Origin: Tetragonia tetragonoides
Taxonomy: Eukaryota > Streptophyta > Magnoliopsida > Caryophyllales > Aizoaceae
Assembly: GCA_038025085.1 (NCBI GenBank)
Contig: CM076139.1
Location: forward strand, 53,610,807-53,674,806
DNA: 64,000 nucleotides
Direction of reading: 5' to 3'
Shown: in pieces, positions 1-11,532 of the stretch
Position numbering within the stretch: position 1 is the stretch's first letter
Layout: each line of letters opens with the position of its first letter
Program-made: the position numbers and the translations under genes
The notes under the pieces: generated by a model
Told to the model about the DNA's origin: nothing
Seen by the model: only the letters and a program-made list of their open reading frames with translations
The model's database searches: none

Positions 1-1423
1 TAGCATTTGTGATGTGGCTTCTCTTAGGTTTTCTATTGAAGAATCGCTTTTAAGATCCTCAACTAACTTCTTTGCTTCATCTTCAACTTCAACTTCAACT
101 TCTGAAAGATCAGAACAGAAAAGAAGAGGCAACTGCTCATTCTCATACTCAAGAGTGTCAGGCATATAAAAGTGATTTTGTTCGCACCACTGAGCAATGA
201 GGGCCTGGGAAGTATAGTTAGGTATCATATTTTTGTGATATAATGTCTGCCTGGTCTTTGGGCATACAGTAAGACCAAGATCAAACCACTTCCTTATGCA
301 TGCACGTTCGTAAGTCTGGCCTGAGGCAATAATCACAGGGTCTCTCATGAGCTCAAGAGAGAGATGACAGCGGAAATAACGTGGTATAAGGACACCATTT
401 TGTAACTGCTTCAACATGAAAAGATGATCATGCATACGCGTAACGAGAGCAATAAGTTGCTCAATAAAATCTACTGCAGCATTATTGTTTTCAGCCTGCT
501 GCTTAGTATCCTTTAACTTTTCAAGAGCCACAGCTTCAATAAGAATCTCCAGGTTCGACCTTAACCCTAGGCAACGAGCGATTTTCACCAACCTTTCAAA
601 AGTAGGTTCAATGCCACTTAGGTGATCCTTTGTAGCTTTCCCAATTAGTGCAGATATAGATTCACATCCTGTTTTAGTCACCTTTTCATTGCAGAGCTGT
701 TAGTTCAACAATGACGACTTTACATTCAGATACCGGATCAAAATACTGAGTTGACGAATGATCAAAGTAATTAACACATAAGATAGATATCATGGCATCC
801 ATAATGTAATGTGACACAGCAATCACCTACAGAACGAAGCAGCCAAAGGTAGCTTTACCCTTTGCACTACAATGAATTCGGAGACCAATAAATTAAAATT
901 TGTACCTCAAGATATGATGAGCTTAAATCTGTAGGTAAGCACTGGCATGTATCTTTCAGAAGACGGACAATGTCCAGGACAGAGGTCTTGATCCCTATTG
1001 TCAATAATTCAGCTTGGATAACCTACACATTATAATCAAGAAGAATCTACACATGTCAGCAATTCACAAGCAGATAATAATATAGACAAGCCAGGGGATA
1101 AGAAGAATTAAGATTAGTAGAGAGAGGTTTTCTCCGTGACATACAAGATGAACTCTGCTTGCCAGTGGATGCCAGTTTCGGAAGTGATCTCCGCACTCGT
1201 CAATACACTGAATAAGGTGTTTTAATTCCTTGCTAAACATATCATCAGAAACGACATTAGTATGAACAACAGCTGACTCAATTATTGGCTTTAGCAGCTT
1301 CAACATTTCTTCAATATTCTGATACGCTTTCCGCACTGGTTCTGAGCCAAAGTTGTCAAATGGTGATAAACACAAGAAAGAAGAAATGTTGCCAAGGAGA
1401 GTATTCCACAGTGATATCTCCAT
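1..1423 (-). CDS. PUB4: PUB4-like U-box E3 ubiquitin ligase, 5' part (cut by window edge)
   Basis: Plant U-box/ARM ubiquitin ligase; the family transfers ubiquitin from an E2 through the U-box and binds substrates or receptor kinases through C-terminal ARM repeats. Three coding exons fit: 1145-1423, 906-1022 and 1-696, all phase 0, with good donors (GTATGT, GTACAA). The start MEISLWNTLLGNISSFLCLS at 1423 matches the known PUB4/PUB2 N terminus. A helical UND-type domain follows, then the U-box at about 405-180 (IPRYFRCHLSLELMRDPVII, SGQTYER, CPKTRQTL, IPNYTSQALI). The exon stays open to position 1, ending in the linker before the ARM repeats, which lie outside the window. The call to family is firm; PUB4 versus PUB2 is inferred from the N terminus only. 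Confidence 0.88.
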
Positions 1424-1804
1424 GGAACCTGCACTTGAAGTTAAAACTAACCAAAAGAGTTAAAAGTTTTTCAGAATGAGCTTATATATATGTTACAGGT
1501 TTAGACCAATTAGAGATGCTTTTCCACTAAATGAGTAGTTAGAAAATGGCTGGAACAACTTGGAGTTTTTCTTTGGGTTCACATCCGGGCATCCACCATC
1601 GACCACAGTGACTAGTTCCCCGGTGCTGGCTTGGAGTTTATGCTCGCGATCAGAACAATACCAGAGTACCAAGCAAGTGGTTATATAATTGCACCTAAGA
1701 ATTCAGTGAACTTGTATCTCATCAAGAAACATACTTGTTCAATGAACGCCCACCAAAATACAGGTAAAAGACTAAAATCACACAATAGGAGAATGGATCT
1801 CTGA

Positions 1805-1866
1805 CATGAGAATTCAAAGTAGTTTTGAAGTCCTTCATGAGAATTCAAAGTAGTTTTGAAGTCCTT
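1805..1866. repeat. 31-bp tandem duplication, two copies
   Basis: The unit beginning CATGAGAATTCAAAG is repeated head to tail without mismatch (1805-1835, 1836-1866). It is recent and local; no coding role is seen. Confidence 0.85.
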
Positions 1867-2093
1867 AGATGTCGTTCCCACTGGAGTACGTTATATTCAG
1901 GGCAGAGATCACTCATCTTGGCCCAGTAGATTTACCAGGTTTTTTCGAGGAAAAAAAAAAAACTTGTTTCATCCTCTCCAAAATGAGTAATTAACGACAA
2001 ATAAAGAAGTGAAAAAGCACAAAGCAATCAAATACTAAGGAAATAGCTACTACAAGCCTACAACACAAAATGTAAACGTTTACAAAAGGTATG

Positions 2094-2184
2094 TTATGAG
2101 GCAGCCATAAGGTGATGCCCTCTCTATAGACAAGTATGACGTCATGCTTGTTAGAGGGGATCTCACCTTGTGTCCGCCTCATAG
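2094..2184. repeat. Foldback MITE-like repeat, copy A
   Basis: Arms TTATGAGGCAGCC... and ...CCGCCTCATAG pair around the core TATGACGTCATGCTTGTTAG, making a hairpin of about 90 bp. A related copy with the same ACATGACGTCATGCT-type core lies at 11372-11532. Two dispersed palindromic copies suggest a small transposable family rather than a chance hairpin. Confidence 0.55.
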
Positions 2185-2988
2185 AAACTTTGAAGTATTT
2201 CAAAGGCAAGTGTGAGTCAATATGAATGAGTTATCCCTTAAAATGAAAATATTTAGCCAATGGGGTCAAGATTCTAGTGGATTACTCTACCTAATGTCAA
2301 TTGGTTTTGGATCGACACTGCAAAACGGACAATTTTTTTACTACCTAGTACTGTTATTATTAACTAGCACTGCGATAGAATGCAAGCTTAAACTCTCCAA
2401 AACAATAATATTGGATGTCATAATTATTCATATTGTTACAGGCACACAGAAACATAGTCATCACAAAATCTGTCTATGAACACCCTTACAGCAAATTTAT
2501 TATGAAAATTTAATATTAGACAAACAGGGTGTCTAAAATCTTACCTGGATGAATAGATAGGGATGTTCACTGATCACTTTCTGACATCGATCAGGAGACT
2601 GACAAGCATATATTGCAAGAAAACAGATACCATGAGAGCAAGAAAAAATTACACACTAAAACTAAAAAAGAACTAATTTAAGAAGACAGAAATTGTTTGT
2701 GGGCATCTATCGATTTCAAATGTGAAAAACAGCATAAGCAATTAAAGTCAATTACCTTCAAAACATATTGGGGTAACAAAAGATGGGAATTTCTTGTGGT
2801 ACAAAGACACAGACCCAACTGGGTAAGTCCACTGATAGTGATATTCACATTCGAATTTATTATCAATATTCATTCATAATGCATACTTACAACATTTATA
2901 GTCAAAGTCGTCGTTGCAAGGTTCCTTGAAATTGTATGGAGTTCTCTTGTCCAAAAAAAAAATTAAATAAAAGAAATTCAAACTATAC

Positions 2989-3677
2989 CAGAAAACAAGT
3001 ATGATTTCCGTACGGATGGTCCATAAATAAAATAAATTTTACAATACGGTCAAACCAAAACTATTACTCACACTACCGCTCATTTCGACGCGGCGTTACG
3101 GAACCAAAGCCGCCATCCGGTATGGCGTTTCAGACACAAAAGACACTATCCCGTATGGCGTCTTACGGATCAAAGCCGCCATCCATGTTGGCGGTTTTTA
3201 CCTTTAGATATGCACTTTATAGAGAAGTAAATTGTCAATTGTCATATTGCAGAGAAGGAAATTGTTCTTCATCATTGGCTTTACAGTAACTTCATCATTG
3301 GCTTTCAATAAATGCTCCAGAGGTTTTCTCTCTCCATATGTCAAAATCTGTCTGCCAATGTCTTCAGATGCAACCATTTTAGACTCCAAGTTCATCAAAA
3401 TGGCTGACTTTGTGGCCGCTTTAGCACGGTCCAGTTGTAATTGACTAATTTCTTCTGGTAAGTATATGGAAGACGCCAACATGGATGACGGCTTTCTTCG
3501 GTAAGTCGCCATACCGAATGGCGTCTTTTGTGTGTAAGACGCCATACCAGATGGCGACTTTGGCTCCGTAACGCCGCGCCGAAATGAGCAGTAGTCTGGG
3601 TAATTGTTTTGATTTGACCGTATTGTAGGATTTGTTTTCTTTATGGACTGTCCGTACGGAAATTATACAGAAAACAA
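2989..3677. mobile_element. Pack-MULE (non-autonomous Mutator-like element) with 10-bp target duplication
   Basis: The element at 2999-3667 is bounded by long terminal inverted repeats of nearly 200 bp (about 2999-3195 and 3471-3667) that start GTATGATTTCCGTACGGA on the left and TATAATTTCCGTACGGA, read inward, on the right. It is flanked by the identical 10-mer CAGAAAACAA at 2989-2998 and 3668-3677. Long TIRs and a 9-11 bp duplication are the hallmark of Mutator-like elements. The interior, on the minus strand, encodes a gene fragment matching mitochondrial processing peptidase alpha (separate entry). No transposase is present, so it must have moved in trans. Confidence 0.85.
3279..3449 (-). 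pseudogene. Captured fragment of mitochondrial processing peptidase alpha subunit
   Basis: Within the Pack-MULE the minus strand reads ISQLQLDRAKAATKSAILMN, then LESKMVASEDIGRQ and ILTYGERKPLEHLLKA. From family knowledge this is the conserved C-terminal half of plant MPP-alpha, a matrix protease subunit that also sits in the bc1 complex. Only about 57 residues were captured. The frame is open and is joined in phase to sequence of the right TIR, giving a 113-codon frame from an ATG at 3545 to 3204. It is not a working peptidase subunit; the parent gene must lie elsewhere. Confidence 0.8.
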
Positions 3678-4258
3678 ACCTTCATAACAGAAATGTAAAA
3701 ACAACCCCAAATGATTTTTTAATTTCCCCGAATTACCAAATTGGTCCAATGAATACCCTTGGACAATCTAATCCTTTTAAAAACGCATGTGACAAGTTAG
3801 TTCTTTAAAACTTAATTTTGTGCAGATTCCCCCTCTAAACCGGGTTTAGAGAGAGTCTTATCATTAATTAAGTTTTTAATTTTTTTTTCTTTTCTTTTTC
3901 TCCTAATAGTTTATTTTGTAAGTGTGTTCATTTTTAGGACCAATTTAATAATTTTGGGGATTTTATTTATTACGGGTATTTATTTTTTATATATATATAT
4001 AATATATTTATATAATTTTGGACCACCCCACCAAACCAGTGTAAGTATAACATTAACACCTACACATGAGACCCCCACATCAATGGGAGAGAGAAAATGA
4101 AGATACCCACTTAATTTCAGTACCTGTAGGTCCAGTACCCTCACTGCCACAAAGGAACCTTAACGAAAGACACCCATCTTTTTGCTTTTAAATACTTCTC
4201 TCTCTCTCTCTCTCTCTCTCTTGCTTGTTTCTGATGGAGGTTCAACAACATTACAACA
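3668..4258 (+). promoter_or_regulatory. TIFY8 upstream region with CT-rich leader
   Basis: AT-rich spacer between the Pack-MULE and TIFY8. A (CT)n run at 4198-4221 lies just before the start codon, a common feature of plant 5' leaders. An upstream ATG at 4234 opens a frame that ends after 18 codons (TAA at 4288-4290), so it overlaps the true start as a short upstream frame. No TATA box is asserted. Confidence 0.45.
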
Positions 4259-7200
4259 ATGGCGACAATGATGATGAAGGGTCACAATAACACTTCTAAC
4301 AATAGTACTACTGACCCTTCTTCATCACCAGCTGTTTTTCACGACTTTCTCAGTGGGAAGGTCGCCACCTTTGCTAGCGGTTCTATTTTATCAGAGGTTT
4401 CTCCATCATCTGCTTCTGGTTCTGGTGGTGTTACACTTGATCATTTTTCCTCTACCTCTGAGTTGGGTTCATCAGGTACTTTCTCTCTCTAGATTAGTGT
4501 TCTTCATGATACTTTCTCTCTCTAGGTTAGTGTTGTTCATGGAGTATTTGATAGAATGAGCTTCCTTTATTCATATACTCCGCTTTTAAGGGCTTGCCTT
4601 TTATAATGTGAGCTCTCTGTAGGTTTGTGATGTTCCTGGTTTGATTCTGATTTTGTGGGCACATGTGATTATATATTTATTTATTTATTTATTGCTCGTC
4701 TTGTGGGCACATTTGATAATTTTGACCTTTCTTTCTTTATATAGCTTTCTCTCTCTAGGTTAGTGTTGTTCTTGGATTTTGATTATGATTTATTGGCACA
4801 TTAGATATCTTTAGCTTTTTCTCTCTATATAGCTTAATGGGTTGCCTTTATAATTTGAGGTCTCTCTCTAGGTTTCTGTCAATTCTTATTTTGATTATGA
4901 TTTGTAGGCACATTTGTGATTTGGGCTTGTAATTGGTACCTTGGTCTTTCTCAATTCTTTCTCTATATAAGCTGAATGGGTTGCCTTTATAATTTCAGTT
5001 CTGTCTCTAGGTTTGTGTCATTCCTGGTTTTGATTGTGATCTGTGGGCAAATCTGATACCTTGACCCTTCTTTCTCCTGCCCTATATGTGGCTTAATGGA
5101 TTGCCTTGATTGATCTTTTGAGAACTCTCTCTGATTACTATTTGTGTGCATTTTTTGGTAATTGATAATGGGTTGTCTTGCCTTGCCTTGCCTTGATAAC
5201 TTTAGAAATTGATTAGTACCAAGTTGTATTTTTCTTTATGTTGATTGGGGCCATTTTGAATGTTTGAAATATTGAGCTTATATTTCCTTATGTAGCTTAA
5301 TTAGTGGGTTGCCCCCTGTCTTTCTCATAGCCCATATCTCTCTAAAATCCTTTGTGGACAATTCTAGTGTTGTGAACTCATCAGTCATCACTATACCTGT
5401 CTTTTTAAGCCCTTACTTTCAATTGGTATGAGTCGATATTCATCAATTACTTTGCTTTTGCACAGCAGTTTTATGCACTTACAGTTTTTTGGTAGTAAGT
5501 CTTGAGTATTTCCTGAGTCAATAAGCTGAGCAATTTGATGCCTATTGTGTCTTCATTTCTGCCTGCAGTAATAATGTTAGCTTTCAGCAGCGATATTACT
5601 GGTTTGGACCAATGTTGTGTGTTTACCTAACTTGGGCATTGCTTATCATGTTGAAATAGCAGCTGAATTAGATTCCCACTAACTATGACAGAGAGACAGA
5701 TGGGCGGTAGGTTTGAGAGAATATCAAGTTATGGTCCAAAAAATGATCATTCTGTAGCTGAGATGAGCAATCAGTTTGCGGGAAACAAGAAGAGTAACAC
5801 GGATTCTGCTTTTATGTCCTCGTCAAGAGAGGGCTTTCCCCAAAGGATTCCTGAGAACTCACATGTGATGAAGGTATATGCTTTTGGCATTTTTGATACA
5901 GTTAAGTTAAGAGTAAAAATCTTGTGTTTTGTGGACCTTGTATTGTTTATAACACTTCATACTTCTGTTTCTGAATTTAGATGCTTCACTGCGTAAATGG
6001 TGGAGAGAGACCTAGAGTCTCGCAATATGAGGGGCTATTTCATGGTGCCCCCCAGATGAGACCAGGTTCTGCTTCTCTCGTGTTTCAGCCAACAACTGGC
6101 AACAACCCCAGTTTGGCTAAATTGGAAAGGCCGATGTCCATGAATATTGGAAGGAGTAGCATGCTGTATAATGCCTGTATAAGGCAGGATTCTTCTCTTG
6201 TCTATCAAGTGCCTTCGAGCAGATCTAGGGATGGCAGTTCTGGTCCATCAGTACTGTCTCAGGTAGCAGCTGATGAGGGCTCTAGAACTGGGAATAAAGG
6301 CTCGGGTATATTGAGTTCGATCAATGCTGGCAATGTGATTTCTGAGAGAAACCCATCTGCTTTACTGCCAAGTGGATTCATGATCAAGCCTGCAATTCAC
6401 AATCCTGATCCGGAATCTTCTAACCCTCCAAGGTACATGCAAAAGTCCTTTCATTTGTCTGCAAGTCGCAAACCAAGTTTTGACTTTTGGATACAGTTTT
6501 TTTTTTTTTCCCTTCTACCTTTGTATCATACCTGTTTATGTCTTCACTGCAGTCGGTGTGGACTAACATCTAGTAGCAGACAAATGACTATAATTTATGG
6601 TGGTCAAGTTCATGTTTTTGATGATGTCCATCCAAACAAGGTTTGTGATTTTCTCATCTTTAGCTGGTTTGCAGGAATTGAGGTAATGAAAAGATCCTTA
6701 GCAAATTAATACTAGTGACTACCGATGAGAACAAGGATAATCCAATGTTTTGAATAGTTGTACTGATAAAACTGAAACATGCACCACTATAGTAGAGTAA
6801 TATGGCTGTTGTCAATACAAAGTTAGATTTAGGGAAACATACAAAAAAAGATTGATGATCCTCTAGGTTGTGGAGAAGAGGATTCATATGGACAATTATA
6901 GCACAGGTGGTGCCCTTAACCTGGTTGACAAAAGCTTTATAGTTTGTAGCACTATGGTTGTTTCAGAATGTTTGTTGCTATTTTATCTCCATTAGCCAAC
7001 AAATTTATCATCAAGTTGAGCATGCAATGTGGATGAGATTTTTGCTAGCATCTTACTATTGGATGAGTTATAGATTGCAAATGGTTTAACTTACTTCAGC
7101 AGTGTGTCTAACCTCTGATGATTTCTTGTTGCGTGTCCTTCCGCCCAATCTCTGGATCCATTCCTTAAAATAATAGACAAATAAATAACCCTCTCTAGTT

Positions 7201-8297
7201 CCATGGTTTTTTAAATTTTAATGGGTTCTAATAGTCGTGCAATTTATGCAACAACACTCTTTATGTGCAGATACAAGGTACTTAACCTCCGTAAACCCCC
7301 ATTTCATTCACTAGGGTGAGGTCATGGTTCAAATTAAGATATGTAGTTGCATGCACAGGGGCCATTCCAGCTTAGCAAAAAAAAAAAAAAAATGCACAGG
7401 GGCCATTCCAGTATTCCCCCGTCCGAAACCTCTGAAACAAAAAGAAATGAACCTTTGATCTGTATATTCGTGCATCAAAATACCAACATCCTTCTGTGGT
7501 GTCTTCTAGTGTTGTCACATGAAATTATTTTCATCCAGTCAATATTGCGTTAGCTGATAATGTACTTCTAATGATTTGTTACAGGCAGATGTTATCATGG
7601 CTCTGGCTGGTTCAAGTGGAGGATCTTGGTGCACAACCTTAACCAAATACTCGGGCAGAGCCACCATAAATGACATTGGTTTACCCATTGCAGAGAACGA
7701 AACAAACATACTTGGTGACTCTTCCTTGGAAACTAAATACCAGAAGATATTAACTGTTGGTGGGAAATCCAGTCATGGGTTAAGCTCTAATAGCCAAGGT
7801 AGTCACTTAAACTTTTGAACAAATCAAGATTACGTTTTACAACTTTACCTCACTTGGGAAAGATGCTTATCTGGATAGTTGTTTGCTTATGTTTAGCTGT
7901 CGTCGTAATGGATTGCAACAAAATGCATTGAACGTCAGGAACCACTAAACGCTCTAAAAGTACAGTATAAATCGCACTCAGTAACACGGATGAGTGTTGT
8001 TAATGCTTTCATGTGACGCATTACTGCCCCAACATACAAGGACTTCTCTTTACCAAAATCATCGATATACTATTTATTTATAAAGTATGTAATAAATAAA
8101 ACACAGAAGGAAGCGCTCAAAGGGGGGAGGGGGAAGAAGGGGGAAAAGAAAGCATAGGGACCTTTTTGTTTTCTCATGCTGTGCTGACCAATAGTTGTAA
8201 CTGGATTTATTTCTGGGCAGGTGAGACTATCAACAGAGGTGCAGGAACTCCAGGTCAGGCAGTTCAATCTAACGTGGAAGCGAAACGAGAAGTATGA
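4259..8297 (+). CDS. TIFY8: TIFY8 protein (TIFY-domain transcriptional co-regulator)
   Basis: Six exons: 4259-4475, 5692-5873, 5981-6432, 6553-6640, 7585-7798 and 8221-8297; phases close and give 409 aa. The TIFY core sits at about residues 296-302 (TIIYGGQ), followed by VHVFDDVHPNK and ADVIMALAGSSGGSW, the block typical of TIFY8. The N-terminal 280 residues are Ser/Gly-rich and low in order. No Jas or CCT motif or GATA finger is visible, which fits TIFY8 rather than JAZ, PPD or ZML. TIFY8 is known to join NINJA/TOPLESS repressor complexes in the nucleus and to lack a jasmonate degron. Oddities: the second residue of the motif box is Ile instead of the usual Phe, and intron 4 carries a retroposon scar (7351-7411). 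In exon 2 an earlier AG would bring in a stop, so the AG at 5690-5691 was chosen. Confidence 0.88.
7351..7411 (+). mobile_element. Ultra-short retroposon scar: 20-bp target duplication around CTTAGC plus poly(A)
   Basis: The 20-mer starting ATGCACAGGGGCC is present at 7351-7370 and again at 7392-7411 without mismatch. Between them lies only CTTAGC followed by 15 A (7371-7391). A long perfect duplication and an A-tail are what target-primed reverse transcription leaves, here with almost the whole body missing. Confidence 0.75.
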
Positions 8298-8533
8298 GTG
8301 CGACTACAGAGAAGCGAAGCGAACCTCACTATCCACAAGAAGCGAAGTTGCGTGCTTGTGGCACATTGAGTTATATATATAAATATGTCCAGCAGGTGTA
8401 GCCCTGTTTTGTATTAACTGTTCCAAAGTGTTTTGCTCCCCTGTACATAGCTTCTTAAGCCGGCCTAGGTAGTTAGATTAGAGAGTGGTGAACTTTGTAG
8501 ACAGTCCAAAGCCAAGCTCATGAGCCCGTTAAT

Positions 8534-9774
8534 CTAAATAGAATCAGCAATATTGGTGATGATTTCGTCCAATTTGACTGCATTGAGTTGCCCATGGGCA
8601 TCATACAAAATCCGACGCAATTCAGGTGCCAAGGCATCCTCCCCATCCCCAAACATGGTGCTCATCAGCCATGGAGATGAAGATGTAACAAAGAATTTGT
8701 CAGCGATCTCATCAGAAAGCAGTGGCTCCCTACTTCCGTTTTCAAGAGAGTACACCCACATGTTATCGTTGTGATTTAGCTTGTCCAAAGCAAAATCGCA
8801 GTGAAATGTACACGGGTCTACACCATATATGAAATTTCGCCCTATCCATGGTGACATGAAGTCGGTCACAATGAATGACTTAGAACAGAACTGGCCTATA
8901 ACCATTGCATAACCCTTTATATCTAACGCCCTATCCTTGATATCAATATAGAGCTCACCTGCCCTTGATTCACTATCCCACTTCACACGATCGAAATCTA
9001 GCTTGAACAATATCACAGGAGCTTCTTGATCACAACGCTTTATTATGACTAAGAACAAATCCCCATCTAACTCCACCAGGTAATTGCTAGGGTCGTATGT
9101 TAAACCAAGTTCAAAAAACTTATAACCTTTCAAGTCTATGTGATTGGCAGTAGACTGATTTACGTCGAAAATCCAAATTGTTGAACCAAATAGTTCATAC
9201 ACACATTATCCCTTGAAATTATAAGGTCTTCCATGGTTAAACTAGGCCGCAAATTGCGTGTTTTCATGTGGATTCTTGTACTCGTATTACTTTGTTGAAT
9301 TCTATACAAGGCCAAAATATATAACCCCATTGCTCTTTTCGAATATGCAACTTCCAGCATAGCCCCAGCAAAATCCCTGTCTAGTTTTTGTAAGTCAATT
9401 GTTTCATTAAACACCAAGTAATACTTCATGAAGTTGAAGAGTATCAAATCTTTGGTGAAGGGATTGAACATCCAAGTCGCTGATATCGCGGGTTAAGGCA
9501 ATAGAGGGTTGAACAATTATCGCGGTTGCTACTGCTATTGCTTATTGCTATTGCTATTGTTGCCTTCTTCTTCTACTTCTGCTGCTTTGGTCCAGGGCTT
9601 TACGACGAGCCATGGAATTCCTTGGGGGATCATGGCTTTGGCAAGGGCTTTCCAGCTGCGTTGAACTGCGCTAAGGCGAACAAAATCACGCATACTCCTT
9701 GTATGCTCTACTATGATTTTTTTTCCCATACTTCTCCAGAAGCTCTGGTAGATTATTACAATAATTTGCTTCAT
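8534..9774 (-). pseudogene. F-box/DUF295 family pseudogene
   Basis: Minus-strand remains of an F-box protein with a DUF295 (KIB-type) C-terminal domain. The F-box half is at 9774-9535 (RDFVRLSAVQRSWKALAKA, then PQGIPWLV). The middle is at 9471-9204 (NPFTKDLILFN). The C-terminal domain is at 9202-8534 (GDLFLVIIKRC, VILFKLDFDRVKW, NFIYGVDPCTFHCD). The three parts lie in different frames. One break is in a CAATAG-repeat near 9520-9545; another is a GTGTGT run at about 9199-9204, where losing one GT would join the frames. Several lesions make it a pseudogene rather than an intron-containing gene, because no matching splice sites bridge the breaks. Confidence 0.75.
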
Positions 9775-9885
9775 CTTCTTGTATTTTCGCCATCGTGTCT
9801 TTGCTGCATGTTATCATCATGCAATACTTTTAATTTATTTTTGTTGTTGTTTGTTGTTGATCACAAGTTAAGATAAAAATGTATA

Positions 9886-10022
9886 GATTTTTTTTTTTTT
9901 GGTTTGGCAGAGAGGAACCTCCTATAAATTAATTTGTGTAAGTGTTCCTCAGGAGTTTGAGCACATGACCTAGTATACAAGTTGCAACTTGTTTACCACT
10001 GAGCCAACGCCTCTTGAGTATA
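9886..10022 (-). mobile_element. tRNA-derived SINE candidate, minus strand
   Basis: Read on the minus strand: an A-box-like GCGTTGGCTCAGTGGTA, a weak B-box-like TGCTCAAACTCC, and a run of A at 9888-9900 as the 3' tail. Flanks ATGTATAGATT and ATGTGTAGAATT resemble a diverged target duplication. The internal promoter spacing fits a SINE, and there is no acceptor-stem pairing that would make it a tRNA gene. Confidence 0.5.
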
Positions 10023-11371
10023 TGTGTAGAATTTAAAGAGGCTGAATATTTCCTTGATATTAACACAAAGGCAACAGCCCTATATATACGAATCCTAAGC
10101 CTCAAGCATACGCATAATAGGAATAGGAATTGGAATAGAAATAGGATTGGTCCGATTCAGTATGGACCGCAAATTTCATTGGATTAACACTAAACCGGAC
10201 CAATCGTACCAACTTTACTTAGCAAAGTCGATAAATATCTTTTTCCCACCTTTTTTTCTTTAAAATTTGTTCAAAATCAATAAAGTACTTAATTACTACT
10301 TACTAAATCATGATCACATCCACTATATTGATGAGGGTCTACATAACCGAAACACTAAACGTTGAGGGTCTATATAACTTTATAAGTGAAAAATGCTAGA
10401 TAAATCCTATAAATTAGTTGCAAACATTACATATTACCGTATTTGATAGGAATTTTGGTATAACTACTCTCTAATTTAATTTAAACATGGATTTTGCTCC
10501 AAAACCAAACCGTGGACCAACAAAAAAATACAAAAACTTGTATGGATTTAGTCCACAGTGGACCAATGAACTAATTTTTTTTATAAATGTAAGTCCCTCA
10601 ATATTTGTATTAGTGTTCTTGGTCCACGGTGGACTAAGTCGACACAAAACATGCTAGAACCGTAGACTAGATCAAATGTCATACGATCCTGATCCAAACC
10701 AAATTGACCTGTCCATGGTCCGAACCATCAAGTGAACAGCCCAGCCCAACCCAACCGAGGGACACCCATAAAATCGCACTAAATCGGGACAGGTCACACG
10801 AGTATAAAGCCTTGGCATTAGTAAGGGGATTAAGTTCCTCCTCTGTCTCTCTCTCTCTCTCTCTCTCTCCTTGTTCAGTTGTTCTGTATTTAAACATTGA
10901 AACACAACCCTCTCTTACAAACAATATACAGTCAATTGATCATTCAATGAACTTCATTAGCGATGCATATGATGGTAATTAATCAAGGTACATTATTTCA
11001 AATTTTAGTGTTTTTTGTACTAAAGAGAAAATGAAAGTTATGTTCTTTTGTAACGGGTCCTCGTGAAAAGGACATAGTTTTATCATGTTGTTAAAGAATT
11101 TAGAAAAAACAAACTGTAATTGTGGCTGTTCTTAAATTATCAAAACAAAAAAAAAAAAAAAAAAAAATTGTGACTGTTCTTAAATAATCACTGATCTACA
11201 TGAATTTATATTGACGTTATTTTAGGGTTTGTGTATGACTAGAATTTTCTGGAACTTTTTGTGATGTGGCTTATGAACGTTTTGACCATTTCCTTTGATC
11301 ATTCAATTTTTTTTATTATATTATGATTAACTTTTTTGCTAATCAAAAAGAGCCTAAGGGACAATAACTAC
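10023..11371. other. Gene-free spacer
   Basis: AT-rich spacer without a recognised exon. It holds scattered GTGGACCA/TGGTCCAC words (10495-10660), a (CT)n microsatellite at about 10840-10869 and an A-run at 11147-11167. Possible leader exons for the F-box copy at 11711 cannot be excluded. Confidence 0.4.
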
Positions 11372-11532
11372 CTATAATTTTGCATAGGTCGGCATTACCA
11401 TATTAGCGCCACAAAAACTCATATGAAATGGCCTCAACGTGATGCGTCTCAAACAAACATGACGTCATGCTAGTTTATAGAGGTGGCCTCATGTTGAGGC
11501 GGCCTCATAAGAGACCTATTGTAATTTATATG
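11372..11532. repeat. Foldback MITE-like repeat, copy B
   Basis: Outer arms ATAGGTC and GACCTAT, inner arms GGCCTCAACGTGATG and CATGTTGAGGCGGCC, and a centre ACATGACGTCATGCT. Arms and centre resemble copy A at 2094-2184. The pairing extends a little beyond the GACCTAT ends into AT-rich flanks. Confidence 0.55.

Larger units (their letters stand above)
1424..2998. other. Leader/promoter side of the PUB4-like gene
   Basis: No coding exon recognised. It probably holds 5'UTR exons and introns of the minus-strand U-box gene. It contains a 31-bp perfect tandem duplication (1805-1835 and 1836-1866) and a foldback repeat with a TGACGTCAT core (2094-2184), described separately. Short open frames here look random. 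Confidence 0.5.

Noticed and set aside
9950..10022. Possible tRNA gene on the minus strand
   Set aside because: Weak B-box, poly(A) tail and no cloverleaf; treated as a SINE.
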